A stretch of 64,000 nucleotides of DNA from Cymbomonas tetramitiformis (GCA_001247695.2 LGRX02033432.1:1-64000), one strand, 5' to 3'. Shown: positions 11,745 through 23,113, numbered from the stretch's first letter. Made by a program: numbers and translations. The notes: generated by a model not told the origin, from the letters alone.

Positions 11745-13610
11745 TAATATAGCTCAACACACATAAGCTGACACATATCTTAGCACACGCACAGCTACCC
11801 ACATATCTTAACACATATCTTAGTAGCACACGCACAGCTACCCACATATCTTAACTCCTATGCTGGCATGACATTAAATACTTCCACAACATGTATACCT
11901 AGGTTTCAACTTTTGAAATGTGTATATCCAGACAAATGTGCATGTGGTGGGAACCCAATTATTCCTGACATCGTTAGGCACAATGTAAGCTATCGAATTC
12001 CCTGCGTAGGGGTGTCTAAGGGGTCAAAACCGCGGTTACTGGGGGGTAAATCGACATTAATCTTACTGCGAAAACGGAGTAAAAGCCAGTATAGGAGTTA
12101 ACAAATATCTTAGTACACGCACAGATACCCACATATTTCAGCACATATCTTAGCACACGCACAGATACCCACATATTTCAGCACACATATCTTAGCACAC
12201 TCACAGATACACACATATCTTAAACATATCCTAGCACAGGCTTAGCACACGCACAGATATACATATATAAGATATACGCATAACACTATATGCAAGTGAC
12301 AAGGGCTCCACTGCATATGCAAGTGGCAAGGGCTCCACTGTATCTGCAAGTGACAAGGGCTCCACTGCATATGCAAGTGGCAAGGGCTCCACTGTATATG
12401 CAAGGGGCAAGGGCTCCACTGCATACGCAAGGGGCAAGGGCTCCACTGCATATGCAAGTGACAAGGGCTCCACTGCATATGCAAGTGACAAGGGCTCACT
12501 GTATATGCAAGGGGCAATGGCCCCCGTGTATATGCAAGGGGCAAGGGTTCCACTGTATATGCAAGTGACAAGGGCCCCACTATAGGTATATGCAAGTGAC
12601 AAGGGCTCCACTGCATATGCAAGGGGCACGGGCTCCACTGCATATGCAAGTGGCAAGGGCTCCGCTGTATATGCAAGTGGCGAGAGCTCCACTGCAAATG
12701 CAAGTGACAAGGGCTCCATTGTATATGCAAGTGGCAAGGGCTCCACTGCGCGTGCAAGTGACAAGGGCTCCACTGCATATGCAAGTGACAATATTTCAGC
12801 ACATATCTTTGCACAGCACGCACAGATGCCCACATATTCCAGCACATATCTTAGCACGCGCACATAAATATACACATATCTTAGCACACGCACAGATACA
12901 CACATATCTTAACACATATCCTAGCACAAGCTTAGCACACGCACATATATACATATATTCTCGCACAGGCATAGCACAAGCACACGGTTACTCATATATA
13001 TTTAGCACAAGCATAGCACACGCACACAGGTACACACATATGTTAAACACATATCTTAGCACACGCACAGCTACCCACATATCTTAACACATATCTTAGC
13101 ACACGCACAGATACATACATATCTTAACACATATCCTGGCACAGGCACAGATACCCACATATTTCAGCACATATCTTAGGACACACAAAGATACCCACAT
13201 ATCTTAACACATATCTTAGCACACGCATAGATATATACATATCTTAACACATATCCTGGCACAGGCATAGGACACGCACAGATATACATATATTCTAGCA
13301 CAGGCATAGGACACGCACAGAGTTACTCATATATTTTAGCACAGGCATAGCACACGCACATAGGTGCACACATAGCTTAACACATATCTTATTAGCACAC
13401 GCACAAATACACACATATTCCAGCACATATCTTAGCACACGCACCGATACCCACATATTTCAGCACATATCTTAGCACACGCAGGGATACACACATATCT
13501 TAACACATATCTCAGCACACGCACAGGCTCAGCACACGCACGGATGCACACATATCTTAAAAGACATATCTTAGCACACTCACAGCTACACAAATATCTT
13601 ACGTGTGTAT
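11745..13610. repeat. Satellite-like array of ATATCTTAGCACACGCACAG units
   Basis: A diffuse array of 35-40 bp units sharing CACATATCTTAGCACACGCACAG fills most of this 1.9 kb. It is interrupted by unrelated sequence at about 11870-12100 and by a 27-bp minisatellite (12290-12790). Units vary by short insertions and by a CACATATTTCAGC variant. No coding sequence is supported. Confidence 0.75.
12290..12790. repeat. 27-bp minisatellite, 18-19 copies
   Basis: Units of ATGCAAGTGACAAGGGCTCC plus seven bases repeat with a 27-bp period (for instance 12301 and 12328). Because 27 is a multiple of three and the unit lacks stops, several frames on both strands stay open for up to 224 codons as nine-residue peptide repeats. 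A few units differ in length by a base. I treat the frames as a by-product of the repeat. Confidence 0.85.
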
Positions 13611-13619
13611 CTGTGTGCG

Positions 13620-16400
13620 TGTGCTATGTCTGTGTGAGAAATGGAAGTCGTGGTTGGGATATGGTTTCCAACTCTAATAAGAACAAGGCCTAATAAACAT
13701 GGAATAAACAGAAAGCGAGAGTGAGTGAGAAAGAGAAAGAGAGAGAGAGGGGGGTGCTTACTTAATGCAGGGAGATAGTCACACTCAGGGAATATGCCGG
13801 TGTTCACAACGCGCGCCACCAGCTAAGTTTCCGCCTTACCATGCCCAACACCCCATGCAGTGTGAGAATAGCTTGGTTCCAAAACCTCAAAGAACATAGT
13901 GAAAAATAACATGCTTATCTTGATCTTATGTAAGACCAGAAAGTGCGCAGTGCCATACCATACTTTTATAGTAATCAGACATATCCTAAAAAATCTAAAA
14001 CACGGGAGCACATATGTGGAAAATTATTTTTGCATCAAAATATTACACCTCTTTGTGGCGCAACGGGAGACAAGTGGTCACAGACACAAGAGTGTCAGAC
14101 CTACTCAAACCCAAGATGCCATACATTACAACAAGGCCGATACCTTGTTGCTCGCGGATCAAGGGCGCTCCAAACAAACCCACAGACCAAGGGTGCAGGC
14201 GCCTTCTTCTACAAGAGTAGAAAGCGTGACCACAATGGTTCCTTCAATGGCGCAGTCACCAATGTGTGGCCAAGGGAGTTCGTTTTTGCAACGCCACAAA
14301 GGAGGTGTAATATTTTGATACCTATGCTAAATAAGATAATTCTCACAGGGTTGCAGGATTTGCACCGACCAAATAAAATATGCAAACAGCTTATATGAAA
14401 ACCGAGCTTGCAGTTGATATTGGTTATAGAATACTAAAACTCCATAGCTAAAATAAGTCTATACATTAAAACAAAACAGTTTGATAAAAAGAAAATAAAA
14501 GAAAAATAAAATAAACCACCACTCTAAGTGGGGTAGGATTTTACCTAAAGGGAATCCGGCCAAGTTCGCCTAACTATTACCCAGCAGTTCAATCGCAATG
14601 GTTCCACAGGAGCTTGGTTCAGGCACAAGGACTCTCTTATTTAAAAGAAAGACTAAACCAAGTGCGATGCAATAAAAAACTCAAACAAGGACAAGAGCGT
14701 ACCTTAAATTGGCTGGGTTGGGTTTCACCCCAGGGCGTGCCGAAGGCTAACGCACTCCCAGCCTCATTTTAGCGAACTGTCTATCTAAAACAAAGTTCGC
14801 ATCGTCGGACCTTAAAAGCTACAAGCACCTATATCACGATACTCGCTATTTATGCAAGTGCAAATCGCGCTACAAGTTGCACTGTTACTAACTGTAGTAG
14901 CAATGACTGCAAAAGACATGCTACGGAAAGCATGGACACATACCTTAGATTCCCAGTGTTTCCACACCACCAGAGCCCAAAAGCAATTGGGGTGGTAACT
15001 GGGATCGGCGCGTCGGATATTTATATCCCGCCTCCTCGCCAAGAGCCATGGGGCGGTTGTTATGCAATTTTGAGTTGCGACACTGGAACCTAGACTGGGC
15101 CTTTTTAGAAGCTAAAAAGGCCCAGTTTTTCACCATCCAGTAAAAACATGCAAACAGGCACACACACCTGTAAAATTATATCGAAGAATTCAATTTGAAA
15201 GCGTATTTTTCGAACTAGCTGGCCTAAAGGCAGAAAACGCACACAAACCAAGTACTTAAAAATCACTTAAACATCACGTAACGTGGGAGCTCCTAGCCCC
15301 ACATCAAATGTCGAGCGTCCCTATACCAACTCACCTGCCCTTCAGGATATCACTATGATTCAAGGTGCACCGGTAGATCCAGCTTTCCGATCTTACTAAA
15401 AGGTTGTGAGCGCACCTGGCGGGAATGATGTCCGCTCATTCCGTGTGTGACCAACTGCTTCCAACCATTTTCGAAAACGTGCTCATGGACTTCATCTGCG
15501 AACACTGTAAGTGAATTACGAAAGGAAAATAGGTGCCCCGGCAGGATATTCTCTAAAAATCTCGCACGAAAATTATGGGGTAAATCATAGTTTTGGGCAA
15601 GCGACAAAGTGCGTGGGTGTGTGGGTTACGTAAACACCAAACGCATCTTGCTTGCGGCGACCACGCTATGACCAACCACCTGCGGAAAATATACGGTACG
15701 CGAAAATATCAGAAACTATTTTATACTAGCAACACAATACAATCAAATTATTTAGGCTGATCTAATCAGAGTTTGCAGTATGGTTTTCGGCTCACGTGCT
15801 TTCAAACTTCGGAGACGCACGTAAGACTAAATGGGAAGTCAAGAGCTCACGATACTGTGTCCATCAAGGTGAGGTCGCCATGGCGCAGTCCGAGCGTATG
15901 CGCCAGTGACATTTCTGCTGATGTCATCGATTACTGGAACGCGAACGCGAAGAAACGGTGCAGTGCGTTCGGGATTTCCGATGACGGTTACGATCCAAAG
16001 CGAAACGAGAACGCGGATCGCGGATCATCACCATCGTTATGAGCACGCTCTCAGGCGATGCATGAACGGGGATCGTTCCGTGTCGTCTTTGTTACACGAG
16101 CGCTCCGCAACGGGGGGGAACGGGGAACAGTCGATTACGCATTCAGAACTGAACGCCGAATTCCAGATGTATGCATGACGTATGCATGTGTGGAAGCTGC
16201 CCGCACTGAATAATAAGATATACATAATCATAAAGTTTGGATGCCCGGAGGCGGCTGCCGTCGTCATAAGAATCGTGTGTACACATAAAGTATGCACGTG
16301 CGGAAGCCGCCGGCCTTGTAATCAAAGATATACATAAAGTGCGCACGTGCACTGAGGCTGCCGGTACTGTATAATCAAATATACTGTTCGTGTCATTATG
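13620..16400. other. No recognisable gene or element
   Basis: About 2.8 kb of mixed-composition sequence without a convincing reading frame, RNA gene or bounded repeat. Minor features are a purine-rich GAGA run near 13720-13755 and three imperfect copies of an AAGTATGCACGTGCGGAAGC type unit near 16180-16360, just downstream of the methyltransferase frame. Confidence 0.4.
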
Positions 16401-16407
16401 CTACTTG

Positions 16408-16980
16408 TCACACCTCATTGCCCCAAGTGTCCCACCCTTCCCCAGTGCTCCTAGCAAACAATTCTATTTTCGATAGGCCCTCATCAAACAAAGTTTCTAT
16501 GGCCGTGAAAGCCTCTTTAGGTTTCACTGAGTGTGCGCCCTTTTTTGCCAAGATGAGTTGCGAGACGTTGTTGTCTACTCTCCACTTCGTAATTGGCGGG
16601 TTTCCCCTAGTAGCTACCAAAATGAACTCTGCGCATGACCGCGTGTACGCGCCCAAGCCGACCACCAAGTTCCCATTAGCCGATTGTTTCAACCAGACAC
16701 TTAGGACAGTTCGAAATCGGAAACCCCACTTCGGTATAAGTTGTATACTATTCTCCATTTGCGGGCCAGTCGTCCACACACACATAATGCAATGTTTGCT
16801 GGCTATCCGTGCTAAAGGAAGACGCGCAAGCTGGCTCGCGGTAAGCAGCGGGTAGTGATGTTGTGCTGCCCCAGAAATGCTGTTGTTTTCGTACTTATAC
16901 GGAGGATCTGCTACAATAATATCGTACTTTTTCTCGTGCGGAAAGTCTGCAAAGGTGCTTTCAATATCCGCCGGTGTCAT
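16408..16980 (-). CDS. MT-A70 family N6-adenine methyltransferase
   Basis: The 190-residue product has the hallmarks of the MT-A70 family, which transfers a methyl group from S-adenosylmethionine to N6 of adenine in RNA or DNA. The catalytic DPPY motif is at residues 25-28, a CVWTTG strand near 67-72, WGFRFRTVLSVW at 85-96, the GLGAYTRSCAEFILVATRG cofactor region at 108-126, HSVKPKEAF at 150-158 and the closing KIELFAR...GWDTWGNE at 171-189. The domain looks complete, and its small size resembles phage, viral or transposon-borne members more than METTL3 or METTL4, which carry long N-terminal extensions. The ATG directly follows a TAA that ends an in-phase zinc-finger frame upstream. The substrate cannot be inferred. 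Confidence 0.85.
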   Translation of the reverse strand: MTPADIESTFADFPHEKKYDIIVADPPYKYENNSISGAAQHHYPLLTASQLARLPLARIASKHCIMCVWTTGPQMENSIQLIPKWGFRFRTVLSVWLKQSANGNLVVGLGAYTRSCAEFILVATRGNPPITKWRVDNNVSQLILAKKGAHSVKPKEAFTAIETLFDEGLSKIELFARSTGEGWDTWGNEV

Positions 16981-17259
16981 TTATGTGTTGCGGACGTTCG
17001 CCTCCGGATGCTTAACGACCGAGAGTATGTGGTACTTCAACCCGTGCGCAGACTTTGCGATGAACGTGCAACCAGGGAGTGGGCATGGGTGCAATGTCCT
17101 GCCCTTTGGGTTGTGCGGGCATCTCCTGGCGTGTGCTCTCTCCGCTTCCGTCGTGTGTTTAATAATGTCGCAACCCGCGTGTCTACACGGGATGTCCTCA
17201 CGCGTGGGTTCGGTATTTGTGGCATAATCACCTATGATACGTATTCGAGTGAAAGGCAT
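16981..17259 (-). CDS. Small zinc-finger protein, in frame with methyltransferase
   Basis: This 92-codon frame starts at an ATG and codes for two Cys/His clusters: CRHAGC...H...H.RRC at about residues 26-48 and CPLPGC...H...H at about 59-83, resembling C2H2/C2HC fingers. It ends with TAA at 16981-16983, and the methyltransferase ATG is the very next codon in the same phase, so a single TAA separates what would otherwise be one finger-methyltransferase frame of about 283 residues. It may be a separate small nucleic-acid-binding protein, or the N-terminal domain of a fusion with a nonsense change or read-through. No promoter was identified. Confidence 0.55.
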   Translation of the reverse strand: MPFTRIRIIGDYATNTEPTREDIPCRHAGCDIIKHTTEAERAHARRCPHNPKGRTLHPCPLPGCTFIAKSAHGLKYHILSVVKHPEANVRNT

Positions 17260-17955
17260 AACTCAGATCTCTACAATACAAACATTACCCAGTTATAACT
17301 CTAAAAAATGAGTTCCTTGTGAAAATTGATACCGCTTACACCGCGCTTAAGGCTGCCCACCGCTCCGGTGTCAAAGGGGTTATTTGGCGGCTGGTCACAA
17401 AAGTGCTTTTGTGACCGCTCTCTTATTGGAAATAACCTAGTCAGCATGTTCCCAATATCGTGATCGACCACCACAAAAAGAAAAACACGTGTCGGAGTGA
17501 CAAACACAATGAGAGGGCGATGAATGACGGGTGTGCACAATAATATTAAAACATACGTGAATGAAGAGCAGGACAATGTGCGACTTTCAGCCGTCATCTT
17601 TTTTAGATTCTCATCCTACGGCTCGTCCACGGTTTCATTGCGGCTCTGCATGTCACGGCAGGTAGAAGAAAGCAGCAACGCTCACCATGTCCGATCTTGT
17701 GACCACGAATCCACGATCTCGTACTCGTTACCCCGCGTATTTCAACTTAAGCACACAGATTGTAACAAAGATTTGCTGCATATCTATACTGAACTAAATA
17801 GATGCTAAATAGATGGCAAGGAGTCCCTGAAAGGCTGTCCCCAAAATTGATTAGTACACCGCGCACACACGGCTAGTCGCGGTTCACAGCTCCGGCGTAT
17901 GACACTTGGGCCGGAGATTCACGTTCCATGCTCGTCGTGGAAGGCGCGGGGGATT

Positions 17956-18795
17956 CTATTGCCGCAACCGCAACACCATGGGCTTGCTCCTCCTCCATAA
18001 CGTCCAGCAAGGGGAGAGGAGGTGGGGGGGAGGCAAGACCTCGGGGATGAGCCCAACTGCGCCCGGACGTTGCGGTGAGGTGAAATCGGCCTCCAAACTT
18101 CGGGATGCTCCCTCAGTGCCTTGCGACCAGGCCTCATCTTGGCGACGTCGCGATTGACGTCCAAAGTCAGCATATTCCCGTGACCGTTTAGCTTCCTTTT
18201 CTGCGGCGAGGATTCCGCTGATAGGGGGCACAAGTTCACCTTTGGTGAATGCGAGATAGTCCGCACTCACAATCTTGTGAAACTCAGAGAAGCGATGTAC
18301 TTCCAAAGACCTCGCCGTAGCAAATGCCAACTTCACAAGATTCCCGTGTTTGAAGTTGACAAAACAAGTGTCGCACTCCGCTGTGCATTCGATACCACCA
18401 TCAACTTTCACGACACGGCCCTCTTTGATCGCTTGCTCTTTGACCTCCTCTTTCGAAGGGCATTTAGAAAAGTGGTGGTCAGCAGCACGCCAGGTGCAGT
18501 GCTTAAACGGGTCCACTGGGGTGAACGTGTGAAGAAGGTTGATATTCTTCGCTGATCCATACTGAGGCATACTAATGTATTTGGGACCACTCAGAAGCGC
18601 CCCTCCTCTGTCAAATGCTGCAGGTGCGACGATGACCATAGCGTTATTGGTGTATCCCTGAGTGATGCCGTTAACACGACGTGGCTGAAACATAATAATC
18701 TGAACCACCCTCGCCTTCGCTGATTTCGCAAATCCGATCACTTCAGCGATAAAGTCACTCACTAGATGGTGTCTGCGCGTGAAATAGACCAGCAT
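17956..18795 (-). CDS. Hypothetical protein abutting giant transposon
   Basis: An ATG-initiated frame of 279 codons runs leftward, starting 12 bp outside the left terminal repeat of the giant element. The product has a soluble, mixed composition with a Cys pair cluster (ECTAECDTC) around residues 133-141 and a basic region (KEAKRSREYADFGRQSRRR) near 200-218. The last 50 residues are low-complexity and may be read out of frame. No family is recognised. Four in-frame codons lie between an upstream TAA and the ATG. Because another minus-strand frame (30097-30741) runs up to the opposite end of the transposon, the two could be halves of one gene split by the insertion; this is inference only. Confidence 0.4.
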   Translation of the reverse strand: MLVYFTRRHHLVSDFIAEVIGFAKSAKARVVQIIMFQPRRVNGITQGYTNNAMVIVAPAAFDRGGALLSGPKYISMPQYGSAKNINLLHTFTPVDPFKHCTWRAADHHFSKCPSKEEVKEQAIKEGRVVKVDGGIECTAECDTCFVNFKHGNLVKLAFATARSLEVHRFSEFHKIVSADYLAFTKGELVPPISGILAAEKEAKRSREYADFGRQSRRRQDEAWSQGTEGASRSLEADFTSPQRPGAVGLIPEVLPPPHLLSPCWTLWRRSKPMVLRLRQ

Positions 18796-18807
18796 TCCAG
18801 ATAGTTA

Positions 18808-19630
18808 GGCATGTAGCACGGCTAGGTGGGCCCGGATTGCATAATCGATGAAAATGACATTTAGAAGTCGCAAGAAGTTTCAAGAAGTACTTAGTGGTTA
18901 AAAGAAATCATCTAGAGGCAATATTTTATATTTTTGATAATTGTAGTGGCCACAGGGCTGCTTACAGGTCGCGGACGGGCTGCCGTACATACATTGCATA
19001 TCTTGCGGGCGCGTGAGATATGCAAATGATACGGGGAAGTTATTAGACGTTGTGAGAAGTATTTAGAGGTCATCCGTAGGCAATGAGAAGCGAAATTTCA
19101 CATCGGGACATATTCACGGGGTGCTGGGGAGCTAATTTCGTCTGTAAAATGGCTGCAAAGCAGAAATTGCATATCTTGCGGGCGCGTGAGATATGCAAAT
19201 GATACGGGGAAGTTATTACACGTTGTGAGAAGTATTTAGAGGTCATCCGTAGGCAATGAGAAGCGAAATTTCACATCGGGACATATTCACGGGGTGCTGG
19301 GGAGCTAATTTCGTCTGTAAAATGGCTGCAAAGCAGAAATTGCATATCTTGCGGGCGCGTGAGATATGCAAATGATACGGGGAAGTTATTACACGTTGTG
19401 AGAAGTATTTAGAGGTCATCCGCAGGCAATGAGAAGCGAAATTTCACATCGGGACATATTCACGGGGTGCTGGGGAGCTAATTTCGTCTGTAAAATGGTT
19501 GCAAATCAGAAATTGCATGTCTCGCGGGCGCGTGTGATATACAATATTAGAAATCACAATGTTAGAAGTCATTGCAAGTTATCAGAAGTTATCACAATGC
19601 ATCATCACATGAATACTTTTACTTTGCCCT
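18808..19630 (+). repeat. Left terminal inverted repeat with 173-bp array
   Basis: After about 185 bp of unique terminal sequence, a unit beginning TTGCATATCTTGCGGGCGCG repeats at 18994, 19167, 19340 and 19513, an exact 173-bp period. Each unit contains GAGATATGCAAATGATACGG and a TTCACATCGGGACATATTCACG segment. The array pairs in inverted sense with 29190-30000. Such subterminal repeats are typical binding sites for a transposase or accessory protein; here that is inferred. Confidence 0.8.
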
Positions 19631-19756
19631 AATGATACGCATATTATTGCAGTTGCAGGAGTTGGGGCACTAGCAGTTGCCGGGTGGCGGGTGCTAAAGC
19701 TACAAGCGCATGCCCTACGGGGGCATCGCCTACATTCCTAGGAGTTCACCGCCTAT

Positions 19757-22500
19757 CTATCGTGGCATGCTAAACTGTAACTCCTCTATCGAGACGCCCG
19801 AGGCCCTACCGAAGTCAGAGGTGGCATTCAATGGCGTGGGCTGCAGCTGCTGGAGTTGCTGGAGCTGCTGGAGCTGTTGGAGCTGCTGGAGCTGCTGGAG
19901 CTGTCGGGCCTGTGGTTGCTGAAGGAGCATGGGCTGGGACTGCTGCATTTGCAAAGTCTGGGGAGCTTGCAGCAGAAGGGGTTGCAGCTGCTGGGTCTGC
20001 TGGAGCTGCTGGAGCTGCTGCAACTGCTGGAGCTGCTGGAGCTGCTGCAACTGCTGGGTCTGCTGGAGCTGCTGGAGCTGTTGCAGCTGCTGGGGCTGCT
20101 GGAGCTGCTGGAGCTGTTGCAACTGCTGGGGCTGCTGGAGCTGCTGGAGCTGTTGCAACTGCTGGGGCTGCTGGAGCTGCTGGAGCTGCTGGAGCTGCTG
20201 GAGCTGTTGCAACTGCTGCGTCTGGGGTTGTTGGAGCAAGAAGGGCTGGGGTTGCAGCGGTTGGAAGGCTTGCTGCAACAACGGAGGCTGGGACGCTTCC
20301 TGTCCTACTTGGAGCATCGGCACCGCCTGAGGCACCGCCTGAGGTTGCTGCTGAGGGCTTTGCTGCTGGGGGGGGAGGGTAGGTGGTGCCTCCGCTGTCG
20401 GCGCGCTGGGCGCATCTTCCCCTGGGCTTGCCATGAAGTCCGCCACTTGGCGCTCCAAGGCCCGCTGCTGGCGTTCCTCAGACAGCTTCAGCTGCTGGGT
20501 GAAGTGCGCCTCCTGCTGCTTCAGCATCTTCTGGCTCGCCTCCTCCTGCCTCGCTAACACCGCCGTTAGCTCCTCCACCGTGATTCCCCTCACCGATGGG
20601 GCCGCCTCGGTAACCTCCGACAGAGCGACAAGCGGTTGAGGGGGGGCCACCGTGCGGGCTGACGACGCCGGCGCCGCGCCCCTCGTTGACGCACGCCCCA
20701 TGCTTCCGCTGCCAGCAGAGGATCTCCTCCTTTTTGACCCTTTGCTGAAGTTTGCGGGCCACCGCCACCCGAGCTCAAGCCCCTACCAACCTTACCCGCC
20801 GGCTGCTGCCGTATCCGCGGGAGGCTCAACCTCTTCGGCGGGTTTCCCTGGGAGTTGGCTCCCGCGAGTTGGCTCCTCAACTTCTTCCTCGGTGGGGTGC
20901 CGGCGGTATCCACGTCCTCGCCCTCGTCCTCCGCCGGGACGGCAATCGCCGACGCACCACCCTGCGGCTCTGCATTCGCACCCCCTCCCCACCGAGCAAG
21001 CATGTCCACGAAGACGTAGTCATCTTGCGTGTACTTCGGCGAGGGGAAGATGTCACCCTGAAGATCCTTTGCCGTCAATTGCCTCACGATCGGAGGCAAA
21101 GAGACACCTGTGAAGAGCCCACAATCGGACGTCGAGCTTGTCAAAAAGAAATTGGGGGCTACCACTTAGACAAAAGCAATTTCACCGCAAGCATGCTCAG
21201 CACCCCCCGCAAGAGTACCGATTCACACAAACAAAGAGAATGCCGTACCGTTCTCCAAGCCGTAGTGCTTGTGCAGGTTGATGAGCTTCGGGAAGAAGAT
21301 TCTCGCGCACTCGTACACAATGTCCGACCCCTCTTCAGTCTTGAAGTGGGCGGCACCACGGGCCTTATCCGTGCTCCCCTGGTTGAGCCGGTTCATCCTG
21401 AAGATGTGCGTAAGGTGCGGGGTGGCGTATCTGCCGTGGATTGGCCCACCGCATATGGTGAACCACCCACGGTCTTTCACGTGCAAGATCGTCCCCGCAA
21501 TATACGCGCCCTTGTGCCCTTGGTGATACACGACGGATCCCCTCTCGAAACGCCCCTTGGACTTTTCCGTGTACCCCTCCTTCCCATGCACCCCATCCCC
21601 CGCCACGTACACCACCGGTGCTAACCGCGGCAGATCACGGTGATGCACCCAACGGGGATAAAAAGCAACACGTTGCTCCAACGTGGCCTTCGCCCACCCC
21701 GGCCAATCCGCGGCAGCGGGCGCCTCCACGACCACCTCCGCCGGTGCGGGCTCTCCCGCCGCGGGGCTCCCCGTGATTGGGGGCGGAGCGACTACCACCT
21801 CCGCCGGTGCGGGCTCTCCCTCCGCGGGACCCTTTGTGATTGCGGCATCCTCCACCACCACCTCCGCAGGTGCGGGCTCTCCCGCCGCGGGGCTCCCCGT
21901 GATTGGGGGCGGAGCGAACACCACCTCCGCCGGTGCGGGCTCTCCCTCCGCGGGACCCTTTGCGATTGCGGCATCCTCCACGACCACCTCCGCAGGTGCG
22001 GGCTCTCCCGCCGCGGGGCTCCCCGTGATTGGGGGCGGAGCCAACACCACCTCCGCCGGTGCGGGCTCTCCCGCCGCGAGAACCTCCGTGCTCGTGGGGG
22101 CGGGAGCGTCCGCGGGTTGCTCCGCTCCCGACGGCGCTTCCACATCCCCCTCACCAACCTCGGGGGGTGTGGCCGCTTCAAGGGGCGGTGGCCATTGCTT
22201 GAGCGCGCCTTCCAGCAGCAGGGCGCCTACTTTTGAGAGCTTCGCAGCGTCCTTCTCCGCTTGCGAGGTTGGGTAGACCGTGCGCTTCGCCATGCACTCC
22301 GGTCTACCACAATTGCTCACCTCCTCGATGCCTTTGCCTAGAAGGCAGACGTTGTGGTAGCTCGCACCGCAGTGCGAGCACTTGTGTACTCCACGTCCAT
22401 CGTCTTCCTGGCAGATGAAGCAGCAGTCTTCAGCTGCTGGCGGTGGGGGTGAGGGCGGAGGAGGCATGTTTCCACCTAATTCATACCACACCAAAACCAT
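19757..22500 (-). CDS. PHD-like finger protein with Pro/Ala and LQQ repeats
   Basis: Three exons fit GT-AG rules with consistent phase: 22500-21249, 21158-20796 and 20739-19757, giving 865 residues. Residues 26-69 form a Cys-rich finger (CCFIC...C.HCGASYHNVC...NCG..EC) of PHD/RING-like spacing, also present twice in the neighbouring gene. About six copies of a 20-22 residue AGEPAPAEVV repeat follow (about 130-275), then a conserved-looking globular stretch (WVHHRD...GRFERGSVVYHQG...HIFRMNRL, about 290-380), a basic PPRKKLRSQL patch in exon 2, a coiled-coil Gln/Glu-rich segment and a long LQQ repeat in exon 3 (19845-20290). It is probably a nuclear, chromatin- or DNA-binding accessory protein of the transposon. 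Exon borders are by eye. Confidence 0.6.
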
Positions 22501-22529
22501 GCGCGTTTACACAAGCAGGGTTTCGGGCA

Positions 22530-22922
22530 TTATCCATACGCATGACTATAGGTTCTACCAACATGTGATTCGAAAAGGTGCTCACCATCTTCATGCCCTG
22601 TATAGCATCTATCGTATGCTATTGTCAGGGCATGATCGAAAGCATTCCAATCTAATGCTTTCCTCACGGCGGTCTTCGGACCTGGCAGCTCCCCCAGTCG
22701 TTTCGTCGCCTCCATGTCGTGCATGTTCACGACAGGGGGCTCCGATCTTCCTCCGCCAGGCTCCTCCACGCATTCCTCGCGACCGCAGTTGAACAAATCT
22801 CTCTTTAGGCCTCTTGCCTCTTGACACTTAGGGTGGTAGCGAATCCCGCACACCTTGCATCGCGTAACGAAAGCCCCCTTTTGACAATAGCAGCACCTAT
22901 CTTCTGCAGTACCTCTTTGCAT
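22530..22922 (-). CDS. PHD-like finger protein, second part
   Basis: A 130-codon frame from an ATG at 22922 contains a Cys/His finger (CCYCQKGAFVTRCKVCGIRYHPKC...NCGREEC) closely matching the spacing and wording of the finger in the 865-residue neighbour. It overlaps the end of the frame 22805-23113, which has another finger of the same type, in a different phase. The two may be one gene with a frameshift or missed splice near 22905, or two overlapping frames. The C-terminal 60 residues have no motif that I know. It belongs to the giant transposon and is transcribed toward the gene at 22500. Confidence 0.45.
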   Translation of the reverse strand: MQRGTAEDRCCYCQKGAFVTRCKVCGIRYHPKCQEARGLKRDLFNCGREECVEEPGGGRSEPPVVNMHDMEATKRLGELPGPKTAVRKALDWNAFDHALTIAYDRCYTGHEDGEHLFESHVGRTYSHAYG

Positions 22923-23113
22923 TCACCACACTGCACCGCCGGATACTTTTTATTCGCACAGCTAAAGTGAAAGCTCCTATTGCAAACCCTACAAGTCTGC
23001 GCTGGAATTAGTTTACTGTCGCATCCAACGACATGGCAGCGGTGGTATTCAGGGGCGTTTCGGGGCATTTTCCTTGCACGCGCGTTGTTTCCGCCTCGGT
23101 TTCTTGCGGTCAT
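22805..23113 (-). CDS. PHD-like finger protein, first part
   Basis: From an ATG at 23113 the product starts with a basic stretch (RNRGGNNARARK) and then a Cys/His cluster (CHVVGCDSK...CRVCNRSFHFSC...CGEC) at about residues 26-66, typical of a cross-braced PHD/RING-type zinc finger. Past the last Cys pair the frame loses resemblance, whereas the overlapping frame 22530-22922 continues with a second finger. The ATG faces the 104-bp promoter-like array at 23200-23680, with the transposase diverging on the other side. The likely role is as a DNA- or chromatin-binding helper of the transposon; not demonstrated by sequence alone. Confidence 0.5.
   Translation of the reverse strand: MTARNRGGNNARARKMPRNAPEYHRCHVVGCDSKLIPAQTCRVCNRSFHFSCANKKYPAVQCGECKEVLQKIGAAIVKRGLSLRDARCAGFATTLSVKRQEA

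Noticed and set aside
11158..13610. Evenly repeated units that could resemble a CRISPR array
   Set aside because: Units are contiguous and lack unique spacers; they are minisatellite and satellite repeats in a eukaryotic context.
19829..20560. Plus-strand Ala/Gly- and Leu-rich long frames
   Set aside because: They are the complement of the CAG-rich LQQ repeat of the minus-strand gene; repeat triplets leave the other strand open.
20652..21624. Plus-strand frames of 153 and 290 codons
   Set aside because: They are antisense shadows of exons 1 and 2 of the minus-strand finger gene, with no motif of their own.
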